Assembly: GCF_001306175.1 (NCBI RefSeq)
Contig: NZ_LGKN01000005.1
Coordinates: forward strand, 558,001-622,000
Direction of reading: 5' to 3'
DNA from: Ardenticatena maritima
GTDB lineage: Bacteria; Chloroflexota; Anaerolineae; Ardenticatenales; Ardenticatenaceae
Length of the DNA stretch: 64,000 nucleotides
The translations under genes and the position numbers were made by a program. Numbering within the stretch: the stretch's first letter is position 1; every line of letters starts with the position of its first letter. Below the pieces are notes generated by a model. The model saw only the letters and a program-made list of their open reading frames with translations, did no database searches and was not told where the DNA came from. Of this stretch, positions 34,545 to 43,133 are shown one piece after another.

Positions 34545-35906
34545 TCAGGGTGTGTCAGGTGGTTGAACTTCGTGGAAGGGGGTTGGTTGCATGGTGTTGA
34601 GCGCGTTTTTCAACGCCTCTGCTTCGGCGGCGACACGTTCTTTCTCTTCTTCGTCCTTGCTTCCCCCGGTTACGGAATCCACAACACGCATGAGCGTTTT
34701 GTACACGGCGCTTTGCCAGAGCCCAAACGCCAGCGCAATCAGGCTGAGGACGGGGCTGGTGGCGGTGATGACGCGCTGGGCGGGGTCGAGCAGTTGGGCG
34801 GTTTGGACGATTGATTCGACGACGAAGAACCCGCCGACGAAGAGGTAATAGACGATGGCGCCAAGCGCCGCGCCCATGAGTGGGTGCGCCCAGTAGTGGA
34901 TGTTGTAGAGCGGGTCGAATTCGCGGTGGGCGACGTAGTTGCGGAGGGTGTAGAGCGCCCCAATAGCGCCGCCAATGCCGCCCCACACCATCGTGTTCCA
35001 GGGCAAGAAGTACATCGCCATGGACATTGGGATGGGATTGCCTTGGGGGTCGGTGAGCGGCTGGGGATACAGCGGGTCAACCCCATGGGCGGCAAGCCAT
35101 TTGGCAATTGCGTGGTCAAAAATGGCGAGCGCGAAGAAGAAGACCAAAACGCCGATATTGAAGGCAAAGAGCGGCTTGGCGTGTTTCGCCGCGGCGCGTT
35201 CGCTTTCTTCAGCGCGCCGCAACAAAATGCGCACTTCTTTCACGCGCAATTCGGCTTCGGGATATCGTCCCGGTTCGGCGAGGACGATGGTTTGGGCTTC
35301 GTTGAGTTTTTTGAGGGCTTCGGTGGAAAGGTCGCGGTTGACGCTCAATTTTTGTTCGACTTCATCGTACAAATGTTGAATTTCTTGCAGAAGCGCCATG
35401 CGCATTTCGTTGGTGATTTGGCGGGCAATAATCGCTTCCTGGCGGCTATCCACCGGATAGGCGGGGATAGGCTTCGGTTGTATGCGCTCAGCCGGCTCAA
35501 AAGGGTTAGCGGGGGGCATCCAGCGTTCCAGCGGCGGTTGCGGCGTCGCAGTGGCGGGTATCCCTTCCGGGAACGGGTCGGATTCTGTGGGCAGCCCATC
35601 GGTGTCGGGAATGGCGTTCGTGGATGGCGTTGTCGCTTCTTCGGCTTCGACCATCTCCCAATCAACTTCAAATGGGGACGAAGCGGATTGCAGCGGAATG
35701 GCTTCCTCGGTTGTTGCCGATGGCGCGTGGGGGGCGGCGTCCATCGGCGGGGGTTGCACCTCGTCCCATGGGAACGCTTCGGCGACGGCTTCTTCGGGAG
35801 AGGGCGCTTCGCCGATGTCGCGCGAAACGCCGCTTTCATCCCACGGCTGAGGGGCTTTGATTTCGTCGGGATATTCGGGTTGTTTTGTGGAACGCTTTGC
35901 TGCCAT
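34545..35906 (-). CDS. Membrane protein with long acidic N-terminal region
   Basis: 453 residues; ATG 35906 follows GGGAGAA. Residues ~1-160 are low-complexity, acidic and Pro-rich. A helical segment (~165-240, MRMALLQEIQHLYDEVEQKL) probably forms a coiled coil. Four or so membrane helices follow (FNIGVLVFFFALAIFDHAIA, NTMVWGGIGGAIGALYTLRN, AALGAIVYYLFVGGFFVVES, SLIALAFGLWQSAVYKTLMR). The tail is charged. No family is recognised. It sits 23 bp after guaA on the same strand and ends in a strong terminator. Confidence 0.7.
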   Translation of the reverse strand: MAAKRSTKQPEYPDEIKAPQPWDESGVSRDIGEAPSPEEAVAEAFPWDEVQPPPMDAAPHAPSATTEEAIPLQSASSPFEVDWEMVEAEEATTPSTNAIPDTDGLPTESDPFPEGIPATATPQPPLERWMPPANPFEPAERIQPKPIPAYPVDSRQEAIIARQITNEMRMALLQEIQHLYDEVEQKLSVNRDLSTEALKKLNEAQTIVLAEPGRYPEAELRVKEVRILLRRAEESERAAAKHAKPLFAFNIGVLVFFFALAIFDHAIAKWLAAHGVDPLYPQPLTDPQGNPIPMSMAMYFLPWNTMVWGGIGGAIGALYTLRNYVAHREFDPLYNIHYWAHPLMGAALGAIVYYLFVGGFFVVESIVQTAQLLDPAQRVITATSPVLSLIALAFGLWQSAVYKTLMRVVDSVTGGSKDEEEKERVAAEAEALKNALNTMQPTPFHEVQPPDTP

Positions 35907-35929
35907 GGCGCTTCTCCCTTTGGTTTTGC

Positions 35930-37471
35930 TTACTCCCATTCAATTGTGCCGGGGGGTTTGCTGGTGATGTCGTACACCACGCGATTGACCCCGGGCACTT
36001 CGTTGACGATACGGGTGCTCATGCGTTCCAGCACGCCGTAGGGCAGACGCGCCCAGTCGGCCGTCATGCCGTCTTCACTGGTGACGGCGCGGATGGCGAC
36101 CACATTGCCGTAGGTGCGATAGTCGCCCTGAACGCCCACCGTTTTGAGCGGCGTGAGTACGGCAAAGTATTGCCACACGTCGCGGTTGAGCCCCGCGCTT
36201 TCCACTTCTTCGCGCACAATGGCGTCCGCCAATTGAAGCGTGTGCAGGGCTTCGGTTGTCACCGGGCCCAAAATGCGCACCGCAAGCCCCGGCCCGGGGA
36301 AGGGTTGACGATAGACGACCTCAGGCGGCAAGCCGAGCGCGATACCTACTTCGCGCACTTCGTCTTTGAAGAGCCAGCGCAACGGTTCCACCAACTCGAA
36401 TTGCATGTCTTCGGGCAAGCCCCCCACATTGTGGTGGGTTTTGATTTTGGCAGCGCTTCCGCCAACGCCCGCCGATTCGATGACGTCGGGATAGAGCGTG
36501 CCTTGTGCGAGAAACTGGAACGAACCGAGTTGGCGGGCGGTTTCTTCAAAGACGCGTACGAATTCGTGCCCGATAATGCGCCGTTTTTCTTCGGGGTCGG
36601 TGACGCCTTCCAGTGCGGCAAGGAAGCGTGTTTGTGCATCCACTTTGATGACGCGCGCCGGCAGGTGGTGGCGCAGCATCGCCATGACCTGCTCGGCTTC
36701 GTTCAGCCGCAATAGCCCGTGGTCAACGAAGACGCAGGTCAATTGTTCACCCACAGCACGCGCCACGAGCATGGCGGCAACCGTGCTATCCACGCCGCCG
36801 CTAAGCGCACAAATGACGCGCCCGTCGCCCACCTGGGCGCGAATACGCTGCACACTTTCTTCGATGAAATTGCCGGGTGTCCAGTCGCCGGTGCATCCGC
36901 AAATTTCGTAGAGAAAGTTTTCGATGATGGCGCGCCCACGCGGCGTGTGCGCCACTTCGGGGTGGAACTGCAACCCGTAGATACGGCGTTTTTCATCGCC
37001 CATGGCGGCGTAGGGCGTGTTGGGCGTGCTTGCCAGCGCTTCAAACCCGGGCGGCAGGGCGGTGATTTTATCGCCGTGGCTCATCCACACTTTCATGGGG
37101 GCGCTCAGCCCACGGAAGAGCGGGCTATCCGTGCGGATGGTTGTCAATTCGGCGGGGCCGTATTCGCGTTGCTGGGCGGCTTCGACACGCCCCCCCAGGT
37201 TGTGGGCGAGGAGTTGCATGCCGTAGCAGATGCCCAACACCGGCACGCCCCGTTCCAGCACGTGGGAGGGGAGGGTGGGGGCGTGGGCGTCGTACACGCT
37301 TGACGGACCGCCGCTGAGAATGATGCCCACGGGATTCAGACGGTCAACGGTTTCGGGGGCAACGTTCCACGGCAACAATTCGCAATAGACACGTGCTTCA
37401 CGCACGCGGCGGGCAATGAGTTGGCTGTATTGCGATCCGTAATCGAGGATGACGATTGTGTTGTGGCTCAT
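35930..37471 (-). CDS. guaA: GMP synthase (glutamine-hydrolysing)
   Basis: 513 residues. The class I amidotransferase domain has [15 protein letters not shown] (nucleophile Cys) and [10 protein letters not shown]. The ATP pyrophosphatase PP-loop is [15 protein letters not shown], and the C-terminal dimerisation domain ends [17 protein letters not shown]. It aminates XMP to GMP. ATG 37471 is the first with the conserved [18 protein letters not shown] just after it; the ribosome site is weak (GGGAAA). Confidence 0.97.
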   Translation of the reverse strand: MSHNTIVILDYGSQYSQLIARRVREARVYCELLPWNVAPETVDRLNPVGIILSGGPSSVYDAHAPTLPSHVLERGVPVLGICYGMQLLAHNLGGRVEAAQQREYGPAELTTIRTDSPLFRGLSAPMKVWMSHGDKITALPPGFEALASTPNTPYAAMGDEKRRIYGLQFHPEVAHTPRGRAIIENFLYEICGCTGDWTPGNFIEESVQRIRAQVGDGRVICALSGGVDSTVAAMLVARAVGEQLTCVFVDHGLLRLNEAEQVMAMLRHHLPARVIKVDAQTRFLAALEGVTDPEEKRRIIGHEFVRVFEETARQLGSFQFLAQGTLYPDVIESAGVGGSAAKIKTHHNVGGLPEDMQFELVEPLRWLFKDEVREVGIALGLPPEVVYRQPFPGPGLAVRILGPVTTEALHTLQLADAIVREEVESAGLNRDVWQYFAVLTPLKTVGVQGDYRTYGNVVAIRAVTSEDGMTADWARLPYGVLERMSTRIVNEVPGVNRVVYDITSKPPGTIEWE

Positions 37472-37504
37472 GGTTTCCCGAATCTTTTGGTTGGTTGGCA
37501 AGGG

Positions 37505-38503
37505 TCAGAATGGTTTTTCCAATGGAAGCACCATTTGATCGAGCACACGGATACGTTGAAAACCGACGGCTTCCAGAGCGCGCAAGGTTGTGTGTTGTTG
37601 AGCGTCCACTTCGGTACGGACCAGGCGGGTGTGGCGCAGAAAGGCAAGCGCTTTGTGTAAAAGCGCCATTTCCACAGCGCCTGTGATGGTTTCACCGACG
37701 AACAGTTCGAGCGTGGAGGTGTGGCGGTTGCGTTCGGCAAACGCCAGCCCCACGATGACACCGTTCTGATACGCCCACCATTGCCGCCGTGCGGGCATGC
37801 CCAGCCGCTCGAACAGGCTTGTCAGCGGCGACGGCGGACTGGACGCCAGCCGCGAGGCGCGCGGCGGGCGAATCATTTTCACAAGCGGCGAGGTGGCGCG
37901 GTTCATCAGGTGGTAGGCTTGCCGCCAGTGGCGTGCATTCGGCCAGCGCACCTGGACGTCGGAAGGGGGGGCGGCGGATGGTGGGCGAGGTCTGTGCGCC
38001 GCCAAATCCACCAGACTGCCCACGGTTTCGTACCCCATGCTTTCGTAGAGGGTGTGTGCGGCGTCGTTATCTTGCCGCACCTGCAAAACAATACGCCGCC
38101 CACCATGTGTGCGAATGTGCTCGTGGGCGGCTTCCATCAGGCGGCGGGCAATGCCGCGCCGACGGTATTCAGGCAGGACGGCGACGTTGCTAATCAGCCA
38201 GGTTTGCGTGTGGGGGTCCACACGCGAGATGGTCACATTCCCGACAACGCGCCCTTGCTCAATCCAGACAAAGCCCGAAAAGAAGGCGCGCAGAGAGGGC
38301 GACACCGCTTGCAACGCCCAGAAGAGCGGGCGCAGACGGTGCATCATGCGCAAATCGCGCATGATTTGTTGCCCCCCGTAGCGCATGTCGTCGGCGAAGG
38401 CGATTTCGATGAGGTCGGCGATGCCTTCCAGGTCGCGCATCGGGTCCATGGGGCGTATGCCGCGCCCCCCGGAGGCGTTAGACTCCAGCGTTTGTGTGAC
38501 CAT
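37505..38503 (-). CDS. GNAT-family N-acetyltransferase, two-domain
   Basis: 332 residues from ATG 38503, overlapping the small membrane protein gene by 26 bp. The N-terminal GNAT domain (LEGIADLIEIAFADDMRYGG, SNVAVLPEYRRRGIARRLME, NDAAHTLYESMGYE) carries the acetyl-CoA loop R/Q-x-x-G-x-A/G. The C-terminal ~150 residues look like a second, degenerate GNAT fold (ALLHKALAFLRHTR, EAVGFQRIRVLDQMVLPL). Substrate unknown. Part of the coaE to guaA minus-strand run. Confidence 0.82.
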   Translation of the reverse strand: MVTQTLESNASGGRGIRPMDPMRDLEGIADLIEIAFADDMRYGGQQIMRDLRMMHRLRPLFWALQAVSPSLRAFFSGFVWIEQGRVVGNVTISRVDPHTQTWLISNVAVLPEYRRRGIARRLMEAAHEHIRTHGGRRIVLQVRQDNDAAHTLYESMGYETVGSLVDLAAHRPRPPSAAPPSDVQVRWPNARHWRQAYHLMNRATSPLVKMIRPPRASRLASSPPSPLTSLFERLGMPARRQWWAYQNGVIVGLAFAERNRHTSTLELFVGETITGAVEMALLHKALAFLRHTRLVRTEVDAQQHTTLRALEAVGFQRIRVLDQMVLPLEKPF

Positions 38504-38696
38504 CCTCAGACTCGTCTTCCCATGAAAGAATCCAGACCGAAAGCCCCGCAACAGCAATAGTGGCGACCACCATCCAGAATTGTTGCAGTGCGGTGGCGTC
38601 CACACCGCGCAGGGCGTAGAGCAAAATGGCAACCATGCCAATCGATAGGGCAATCCATGCTGTCAGGTAGGGGTGTTCGTTCCAAAAGCGTCGCAT
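38478..38696 (-). CDS. Small two-helix membrane protein
   Basis: 72 residues. Two hydrophobic helices (LTAWIALSIGMVAILLYAL and FWMVVATIAVAGLSVWIL) flank a short polar loop; the tail is acidic (WEDESEDGH). It overlaps the coaE 3' end by 34 bp and the following GNAT gene by 26 bp, so it is wedged between them in a tightly packed transcript. No family is recognised. The ribosome site is distant (GAGGGA, 13 nt), consistent with coupled translation. Confidence 0.65.
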   Translation of the reverse strand: MRRFWNEHPYLTAWIALSIGMVAILLYALRGVDATALQQFWMVVATIAVAGLSVWILSWEDESEDGHTNAGV

Positions 38697-39322
38697 TGTT
38701 CTGTGCTTCCCTCTTTGTTTGGTGTTTGCATCAAGTGCTGCCACGCTGTTTCAACCTGCCGGCGGAGGTCTTCCAGTGAACCGTTGTTCTCGATGATGAC
38801 GTCCGCCAGACGGCGTTTTTCTTCCAATGGTGGTTGGGCTTGCAAGCGTGCCAGCGCTTCCTCGCGTGAAAGACCGCGATCGTTCATCAGGCGCTGCAAT
38901 TGCACCTCGGGGTCGGCAACCACCAACCACAGTGAATCTGCCAGGCGGTAGCGCCCTGTTTCAACCAGTTTGACTGCTTCGATGACGAAGGCAGGCGGCG
39001 GGTTGGGGCGCCGACGGGCTTCGGCGATGGCTTCTTCGATGGCACGCCCCACCGCCGGGTGCACAATGGCTTCCAGGCGGCGCAGGGCGTCGGGGTCGGA
39101 AAAGACGCGCGCGCCCAACACCTTGCGATTGACGCTCCCGTCTGCATTCAGCACGTCTTCGCCGAAGGTGGCGGCAATCGCCTGTGTGACGGGCGTTCCC
39201 GGCGCAAACAAGGCGTGAACAACTTTGTCGGCGTCGAGCGTTTCCGCCCCACGTTCGCGCAACATGCGCAGAACGGTGCTTTTGCCGGATGCAATGTTGC
39301 CGGTCAGACCGATGATTTTCAT
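38663..39322 (-). CDS. coaE: Dephospho-CoA kinase
   Basis: 219 residues; ATG 39322 has AAGGAA upstream. The P-loop is GLTGNIASGKST (residues 5-16), followed by DADKVVHALF and the CoaE-typical LEAIVHPAV and LVVADPEVQLQRLMNDRGLS. It phosphorylates dephospho-CoA in the last step of CoA synthesis. The C-terminal tail (EQCDAFGTNTPT) is not conserved and overlaps the next gene. It is divergent from the thiolase gene. Confidence 0.95.
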   Translation of the reverse strand: MKIIGLTGNIASGKSTVLRMLRERGAETLDADKVVHALFAPGTPVTQAIAATFGEDVLNADGSVNRKVLGARVFSDPDALRRLEAIVHPAVGRAIEEAIAEARRRPNPPPAFVIEAVKLVETGRYRLADSLWLVVADPEVQLQRLMNDRGLSREEALARLQAQPPLEEKRRLADVIIENNGSLEDLRRQVETAWQHLMQTPNKEGSTEQCDAFGTNTPT

Positions 39323-39332
39323 TGGGTATTCC

Positions 39333-39361
39333 TTGAAGTTGGCGCTCAGGCGGATTATACT
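39333..39361 (+). promoter_or_regulatory. Promoter of the thiolase gene
   Basis: TTGAAG (39333-39338) and TATACT (39356-39361) with a 17-bp spacer, in the divergent coaE/thiolase gap. Confidence 0.75.
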
Positions 39362-39426
39362 GTTCGCCAAAGAGGTTTGCAAAAGCCGCTTTCCCCACTT
39401 GATGCGAGCCAATGAAAGGAGCCTGT

Positions 39427-40581
39427 ATGCGCCCCGTGAGTATTGTCGGTATCGCCATGCGCCCGGTTGAAAAAGAGACGCGCCTCTCTTTGCGGGAATT
39501 GGGGGCGTCGGTGATTCGTGACGCTCTGCGTGATGCCGGGGCGCCGCGTGCGGATGCTGTGTTTGCCGGAAACATGCTGGCGGACGAGTTGCAGGGGCAG
39601 AAACACATTGCCTCGCTGTTGGCGGATGCCGCGGGGTTGTTTGGCGTGGAAGCGTTGCATGTGCGGGCGGCGACGGCGACGGGGGCGGCGGCGTTGCGCA
39701 TGGCCTATTTCGCCGTCGCCAGTGGTGAGGCGGATATCGCCGTGGCGGTGGGGGTGGAAAAGATGAGCAGCGCGCCCCCAACACCCGCGCTTGCCAAGGC
39801 GCTGGACGCCAAGCGTGAAGTGCCCACAGGCGCAACGCTCATCAGCATGAACGCCCGCATGATGGCGGCGTACATGCAGCGCTACAACGTGCCCTACGAA
39901 GCCTTTGCCAATTTTGCCGTGAACGCGCACCGCAACGCCTTGACGAACCCCTTTGCGCTCTTCCACAAACCTGTTCAAGTGGAAGATGTGCTGGCGTCGC
40001 GCATTGTCAATCCCCCCATTCGCTTGCTGGATTGCTCGCCCATTTGCGATGGGGCGGCGGCGGTGGTGCTCGTTCCCGATGCGCATGCAGGGCGGTTTGC
40101 GCGCACCCCTGTGCGTGTTCTGGCGTCGTCGGTGGCCACCGACCGCTTTGTCGTGGAAGACCGCCCCGACCCGTTGGCGCTGGAAGCCGCCCGTCTCTCG
40201 GCGCGCAAAGCCTTTCAGCGTGCAGGTTTGACGCCCGCCGACATTGACTTTTTCGAGGTGCATGATGCGTTCAGCATTATGGCGTGCCTGCTTTTGGAAG
40301 CCAGTGGGTTTGCCGAACGGGGCACGGGATGGCAACTCGCCGTTGAAGGGCATATTTTCCGCGAAGGACGCTTGCCCATCGCGACAATGGGCGGGCTGAA
40401 AGCGCGCGGGCATCCCATTGGGGCGACGGCGCTCTACCAAACAGCCGAGATTGTGTTGCAATTGTGCGGCGAAGCGGGCGCAAACCAACTCGAACGCGCG
40501 CGGTTCGCCATGTTGCAGAGCGTGGGCGGCGCAGGCACGACCATTCTCACGCACCTCTTCGGGCGTGAACGTCCCTCTTGA
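39427..40581 (+). CDS. Archaeal/SCP2-type thiolase lacking the catalytic cysteine
   Basis: 384 residues; ATG 39427 has AAAGGAG 6 nt upstream. The fold is complete: SIVGIAMRPVEKETR, EVHDAFSIM with the conserved His, and GGLKARGHPIGATALYQ. The nucleophile position, usually Cys in a V-x-A-A-C-A-S-G motif, is VRAATATGAAAL here, so Thr83 (codon 39673-39675) replaces Cys. Normal thiolase chemistry is therefore unlikely. The usual zinc-ribbon OB-fold (DUF35) partner gene is not adjacent. It may catalyse a hydrolase-like or non-covalent acyl-CoA reaction, or serve a structural role; this is inference. Confidence 0.85.
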   Translation: MRPVSIVGIAMRPVEKETRLSLRELGASVIRDALRDAGAPRADAVFAGNMLADELQGQKHIASLLADAAGLFGVEALHVRAATATGAAALRMAYFAVASGEADIAVAVGVEKMSSAPPTPALAKALDAKREVPTGATLISMNARMMAAYMQRYNVPYEAFANFAVNAHRNALTNPFALFHKPVQVEDVLASRIVNPPIRLLDCSPICDGAAAVVLVPDAHAGRFARTPVRVLASSVATDRFVVEDRPDPLALEAARLSARKAFQRAGLTPADIDFFEVHDAFSIMACLLLEASGFAERGTGWQLAVEGHIFREGRLPIATMGGLKARGHPIGATALYQTAEIVLQLCGEAGANQLERARFAMLQSVGGAGTTILTHLFGRERPS

Positions 40582-40810
40582 TGGCGTGCTCGCCGCACAA
40601 GCCCCACGGCGCGATGGAGCACCAACGCCGGGTGCAAAATGTACCGCCTCAGCGACCGGGCTGTATGAACACCCCGGTTCCTCGCATGTGGAGATGACAT
40701 TGCCTCTCACAAGATGATGCGTTTCGTTTCCCCTTTTCTGTTTCCGCAATTCCAGACGGGGTATTTTTGAGTTTCTTCAAAATTCAGTTTTGAAAAACGA
40801 AAATTGACCC
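40582..40810. other. Non-coding stretch between the thiolase and MFS genes
   Basis: No convincing gene, terminator or RNA fold is visible in the first part. The last ~60 bp are AT-rich with several TTTTGA/TCAAAA words that could serve as UP-elements or protein sites for the promoter just downstream. Confidence 0.4.
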
Positions 40811-40839
40811 TTGACAAAATTGATTTTTCGGTGTAGAGT
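40811..40839 (+). promoter_or_regulatory. Promoter of the MFS transporter gene
   Basis: Perfect TTGACA (40811-40816) and TAGAGT (40834-40839) with a 17-bp spacer in an AT-rich setting. Confidence 0.8.
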
Positions 40840-40874
40840 GTTTGCGAAAATTGCAAGTGCCGCGGGGGTTTTCA

Positions 40875-42230
40875 ATGAGCACCACTTCTTCACAGAAGCC
40901 GGGTTTGCGAGCATTTTTCGTTGTCTGGATAGGGCAGGTGGTTTCGCTGGTGGGAACAGCCATGTCCGCGTTTGCCTTGACGATTTGGGCATGGCAGACC
41001 ACGGGCGAGGCGACGGCGTTGGCGCTGGTGGGGTTTTTCTCGTTTGCGCCACAAATTTTGTTTAGCCCCACAGCCGGGGCGCTGGTGGACCGCTGGAACC
41101 GCAAGGTGGTGATGGCGCTGAGCGATTTGGCGTCGGCGGTGGTCACGGCGGCGATTTGGTTGCTCTATGTCACGGGGCATTTGGAAATCTGGCACCTGTA
41201 CGTGGGGGGCTTTATTTCGGGGACGTTTCAGGCGTTCCAGTGGCCGGCGTATTCGGCGGCGATTACGACTATGGTCGAAAAAGAGCATTATGCGCGCGCC
41301 AGCGGGATGATGTCGCTCGCAGAAGGTGTTTCGCAGATTTTTGCGCCCCCTCTGGCGGCGGCGTTGTTGGCGTTCATCGGTATTGGCGGCGTGCTCTTCA
41401 TTGACCTGGTGACCTTTGTGATGGCGCTGGTTGCTTTGCTTTTGGTGCCTATTCCCACACCGCCACGCACCGCCGAAGGCGAAGCAAGCCGTAGTTCGCT
41501 CTGGCAGGAGTCGCTCTACGGCTTTCGCTACATTTTGGCGCGCCCCAGTTTGTTGGGGTTGCAGCTCACCTTCTTCTGGTCGAATTTTGTTACCACGTTC
41601 GGGTTTGTGCTTGCGACGCCGATGATTTTGGCGCGCACCAACAACAACGAGCTGGCGCTGGGGTCGGTGCAGTCGGCGTTTGGCGTTGGGGGTGTGCTGG
41701 GGGCGGTGCTGTTGAGTGTGTGGGGTGGACCGAAGCGACGCATTCATGGCGTGCTGATGGGGTTCATCCTGGCGAGCCTGTTGGGGGAAACGGTGATGGG
41801 ATTGGGGCGTTCGCTCCCCGTTTGGATGGCGGCGGCGTTTTGCACAGCGGTTCTGCTGCCCATCCTCAATGGTTCCAATCAAGCCATTTGGCAATCCAAG
41901 GTGGCGCCTGATGTGCAGGGGCGTGTGTTCGCCGCCCGACGCATGATTGCCCAAATCACCGCGCCGCTGGCGATGTTGTTGGCGGGTCCACTGGCGGACA
42001 ACATTTTTGAGCCGGCTTTGCGCAGTGGTGATACGTGGCTGGGGCGGCTGTTTGCCCCGATGGTAGGCACTGGTCCCGGTGCAGGCATGGCGGCAATTTT
42101 GGTTCTGAGCGGCGTGCTGGGGGCGTTGGCGGGTGTGGTGGGGTATCTCATCCCCGCCATTCGTGATGTCGAACACCTGCTCCCCGACCATGAAACCCAA
42201 ACGATACGTGCCGAAGCGGCACACATTTGA
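40875..42230 (+). CDS. MFS transporter
   Basis: 451 residues, about 12 hydrophobic helices. GFFSFAPQILFSPTAGALVDRWNRKVVMAL contains the GxLvDRxxRkxvm loop typical of the MFS-3 group (multidrug or macrolide-like exporters). The second half begins RYILARPSLLGLQLTFFW. The ligand is unknown; proton-coupled efflux is likely. ATG 40875 follows GGGGGT. It appears to lead a three-gene unit with two small regulators downstream. Confidence 0.9.
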   Translation: MSTTSSQKPGLRAFFVVWIGQVVSLVGTAMSAFALTIWAWQTTGEATALALVGFFSFAPQILFSPTAGALVDRWNRKVVMALSDLASAVVTAAIWLLYVTGHLEIWHLYVGGFISGTFQAFQWPAYSAAITTMVEKEHYARASGMMSLAEGVSQIFAPPLAAALLAFIGIGGVLFIDLVTFVMALVALLLVPIPTPPRTAEGEASRSSLWQESLYGFRYILARPSLLGLQLTFFWSNFVTTFGFVLATPMILARTNNNELALGSVQSAFGVGGVLGAVLLSVWGGPKRRIHGVLMGFILASLLGETVMGLGRSLPVWMAAAFCTAVLLPILNGSNQAIWQSKVAPDVQGRVFAARRMIAQITAPLAMLLAGPLADNIFEPALRSGDTWLGRLFAPMVGTGPGAGMAAILVLSGVLGALAGVVGYLIPAIRDVEHLLPDHETQTIRAEAAHI

Positions 42231-42246
42231 ATGAAAGGAGGCGTGT

Positions 42247-42672
42247 ATGCAATCAGTCCCTACGCGATGCCCGTTCTGCGGCACGGATTTGGTCGTCACG
42301 GAGTTGCACTGTTTCGGCTGTGAAACGTCCTTTCAGGGGCATTTCAGCCTGGAACGTCTGGCGAGTTTTGCGCCCGAGCAGCTGCCTGTTCTGCAACGGT
42401 TGGCGCGGCTTTCGCCGGAACAACTGCGCTTTGTCGAGGCGTTTTTGCGCGCCGAAGGCAAATTCCGCCGCCTGGAAGAGGAACTCAATTTGTCCTATCC
42501 CACGCTCAGGGCGCGGTTGAATGAGGTGTTGGTGGCGCTGGGGTTCGAGCCGAGCAGTGGCGCACAGCCTGAGCCGCCAACGCCCGCCGTTGATCGCGAA
42601 GCGGTGCTGGCGCAGTTAGAAGCGGGCGAGATTTCGTTTGAAGAAGCCATGCAATTGTTGAAAGGACGTTGA
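42247..42672 (+). CDS. DUF2089 zinc-ribbon/helix-turn-helix regulator
   Basis: 141 residues; ATG 42247 follows AAAGGAGG. Two cysteine pairs (CPFCG, CFGC) form a zinc ribbon; then AFLRAEGKFRRLEEELNLSY, PTLRARLNEVLVALGFEP is the helical DNA-binding-like core of DUF2089. The C-terminal EAVLAQLEAGEISFEEAMQL is a SHOCT-like helix pair. Such genes usually neighbour a SHOCT/DUF4097-type protein, as here, suggesting a regulatory pair possibly controlling the MFS exporter. Confidence 0.85.
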   Translation: MQSVPTRCPFCGTDLVVTELHCFGCETSFQGHFSLERLASFAPEQLPVLQRLARLSPEQLRFVEAFLRAEGKFRRLEEELNLSYPTLRARLNEVLVALGFEPSSGAQPEPPTPAVDREAVLAQLEAGEISFEEAMQLLKGR

Positions 42673-42741
42673 TGCGGACATTCGGCGTGTTCGGCACGCT
42701 GTTTCTCCCCCAACCAACCAAATACCAAAAAGGAGGATGCT

Positions 42742-43125
42742 ATGAGCAACGAACGCATGCGAATTTTGAAGATGGTCGCCGAAGGGAAGTTGACGCCCGA
42801 ACAGGGTGAAGAATTGCTGGCGGCGCTCGATGCGCAAACGTCGCAAACCGTCGAAGTCGAGGTGGAGGAGCCGCACAACGAGGCGATGCCTCGCTGGTTC
42901 CGTGTGCAGGTGACGGATTTGCACACCGGCAAAACGCGCGTCAATGTGCGCATTCCGCTGAAACTGGTGCGCCTGGGGTCGCGCTTGGGGGCGCGCTTTG
43001 TGCCCCAAATTGACGGTGTGCCGCTGGATGAGTTTCTGCGCGCGCTGACCGAGGAGAAGGTCGGGCGAATTGTGGAAGTTGATGACGACGAAAGCGGCGA
43101 GCGCGTGGTGGTGGAAATCGTCTAG
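42742..43125 (+). CDS. SHOCT-like domain protein
   Basis: 127 residues; AAAGGAGGATGCT lies before the ATG. RMRILKMVAEGKLTPEQGEE is the SHOCT-like helix that begins YvlB/LiaX-type proteins; the rest (WFRVQVTDLHTGKTRVNVRI, PLKLVRLGSRLGARFVP) is the short beta domain that follows. No membrane helix is visible. It is 69 bp after the DUF2089 gene and likely in the same transcript; a role in envelope-stress regulation is inferred from family context. Confidence 0.8.
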   Translation: MSNERMRILKMVAEGKLTPEQGEELLAALDAQTSQTVEVEVEEPHNEAMPRWFRVQVTDLHTGKTRVNVRIPLKLVRLGSRLGARFVPQIDGVPLDEFLRALTEEKVGRIVEVDDDESGERVVVEIV

Positions 43126-43133
43126 GGCGATGG

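Noticed and set aside
40582-40700. Possible DUF35 zinc-ribbon partner gene after the thiolase
   Set aside because: No frame with the expected cysteines or length exists in the gap.
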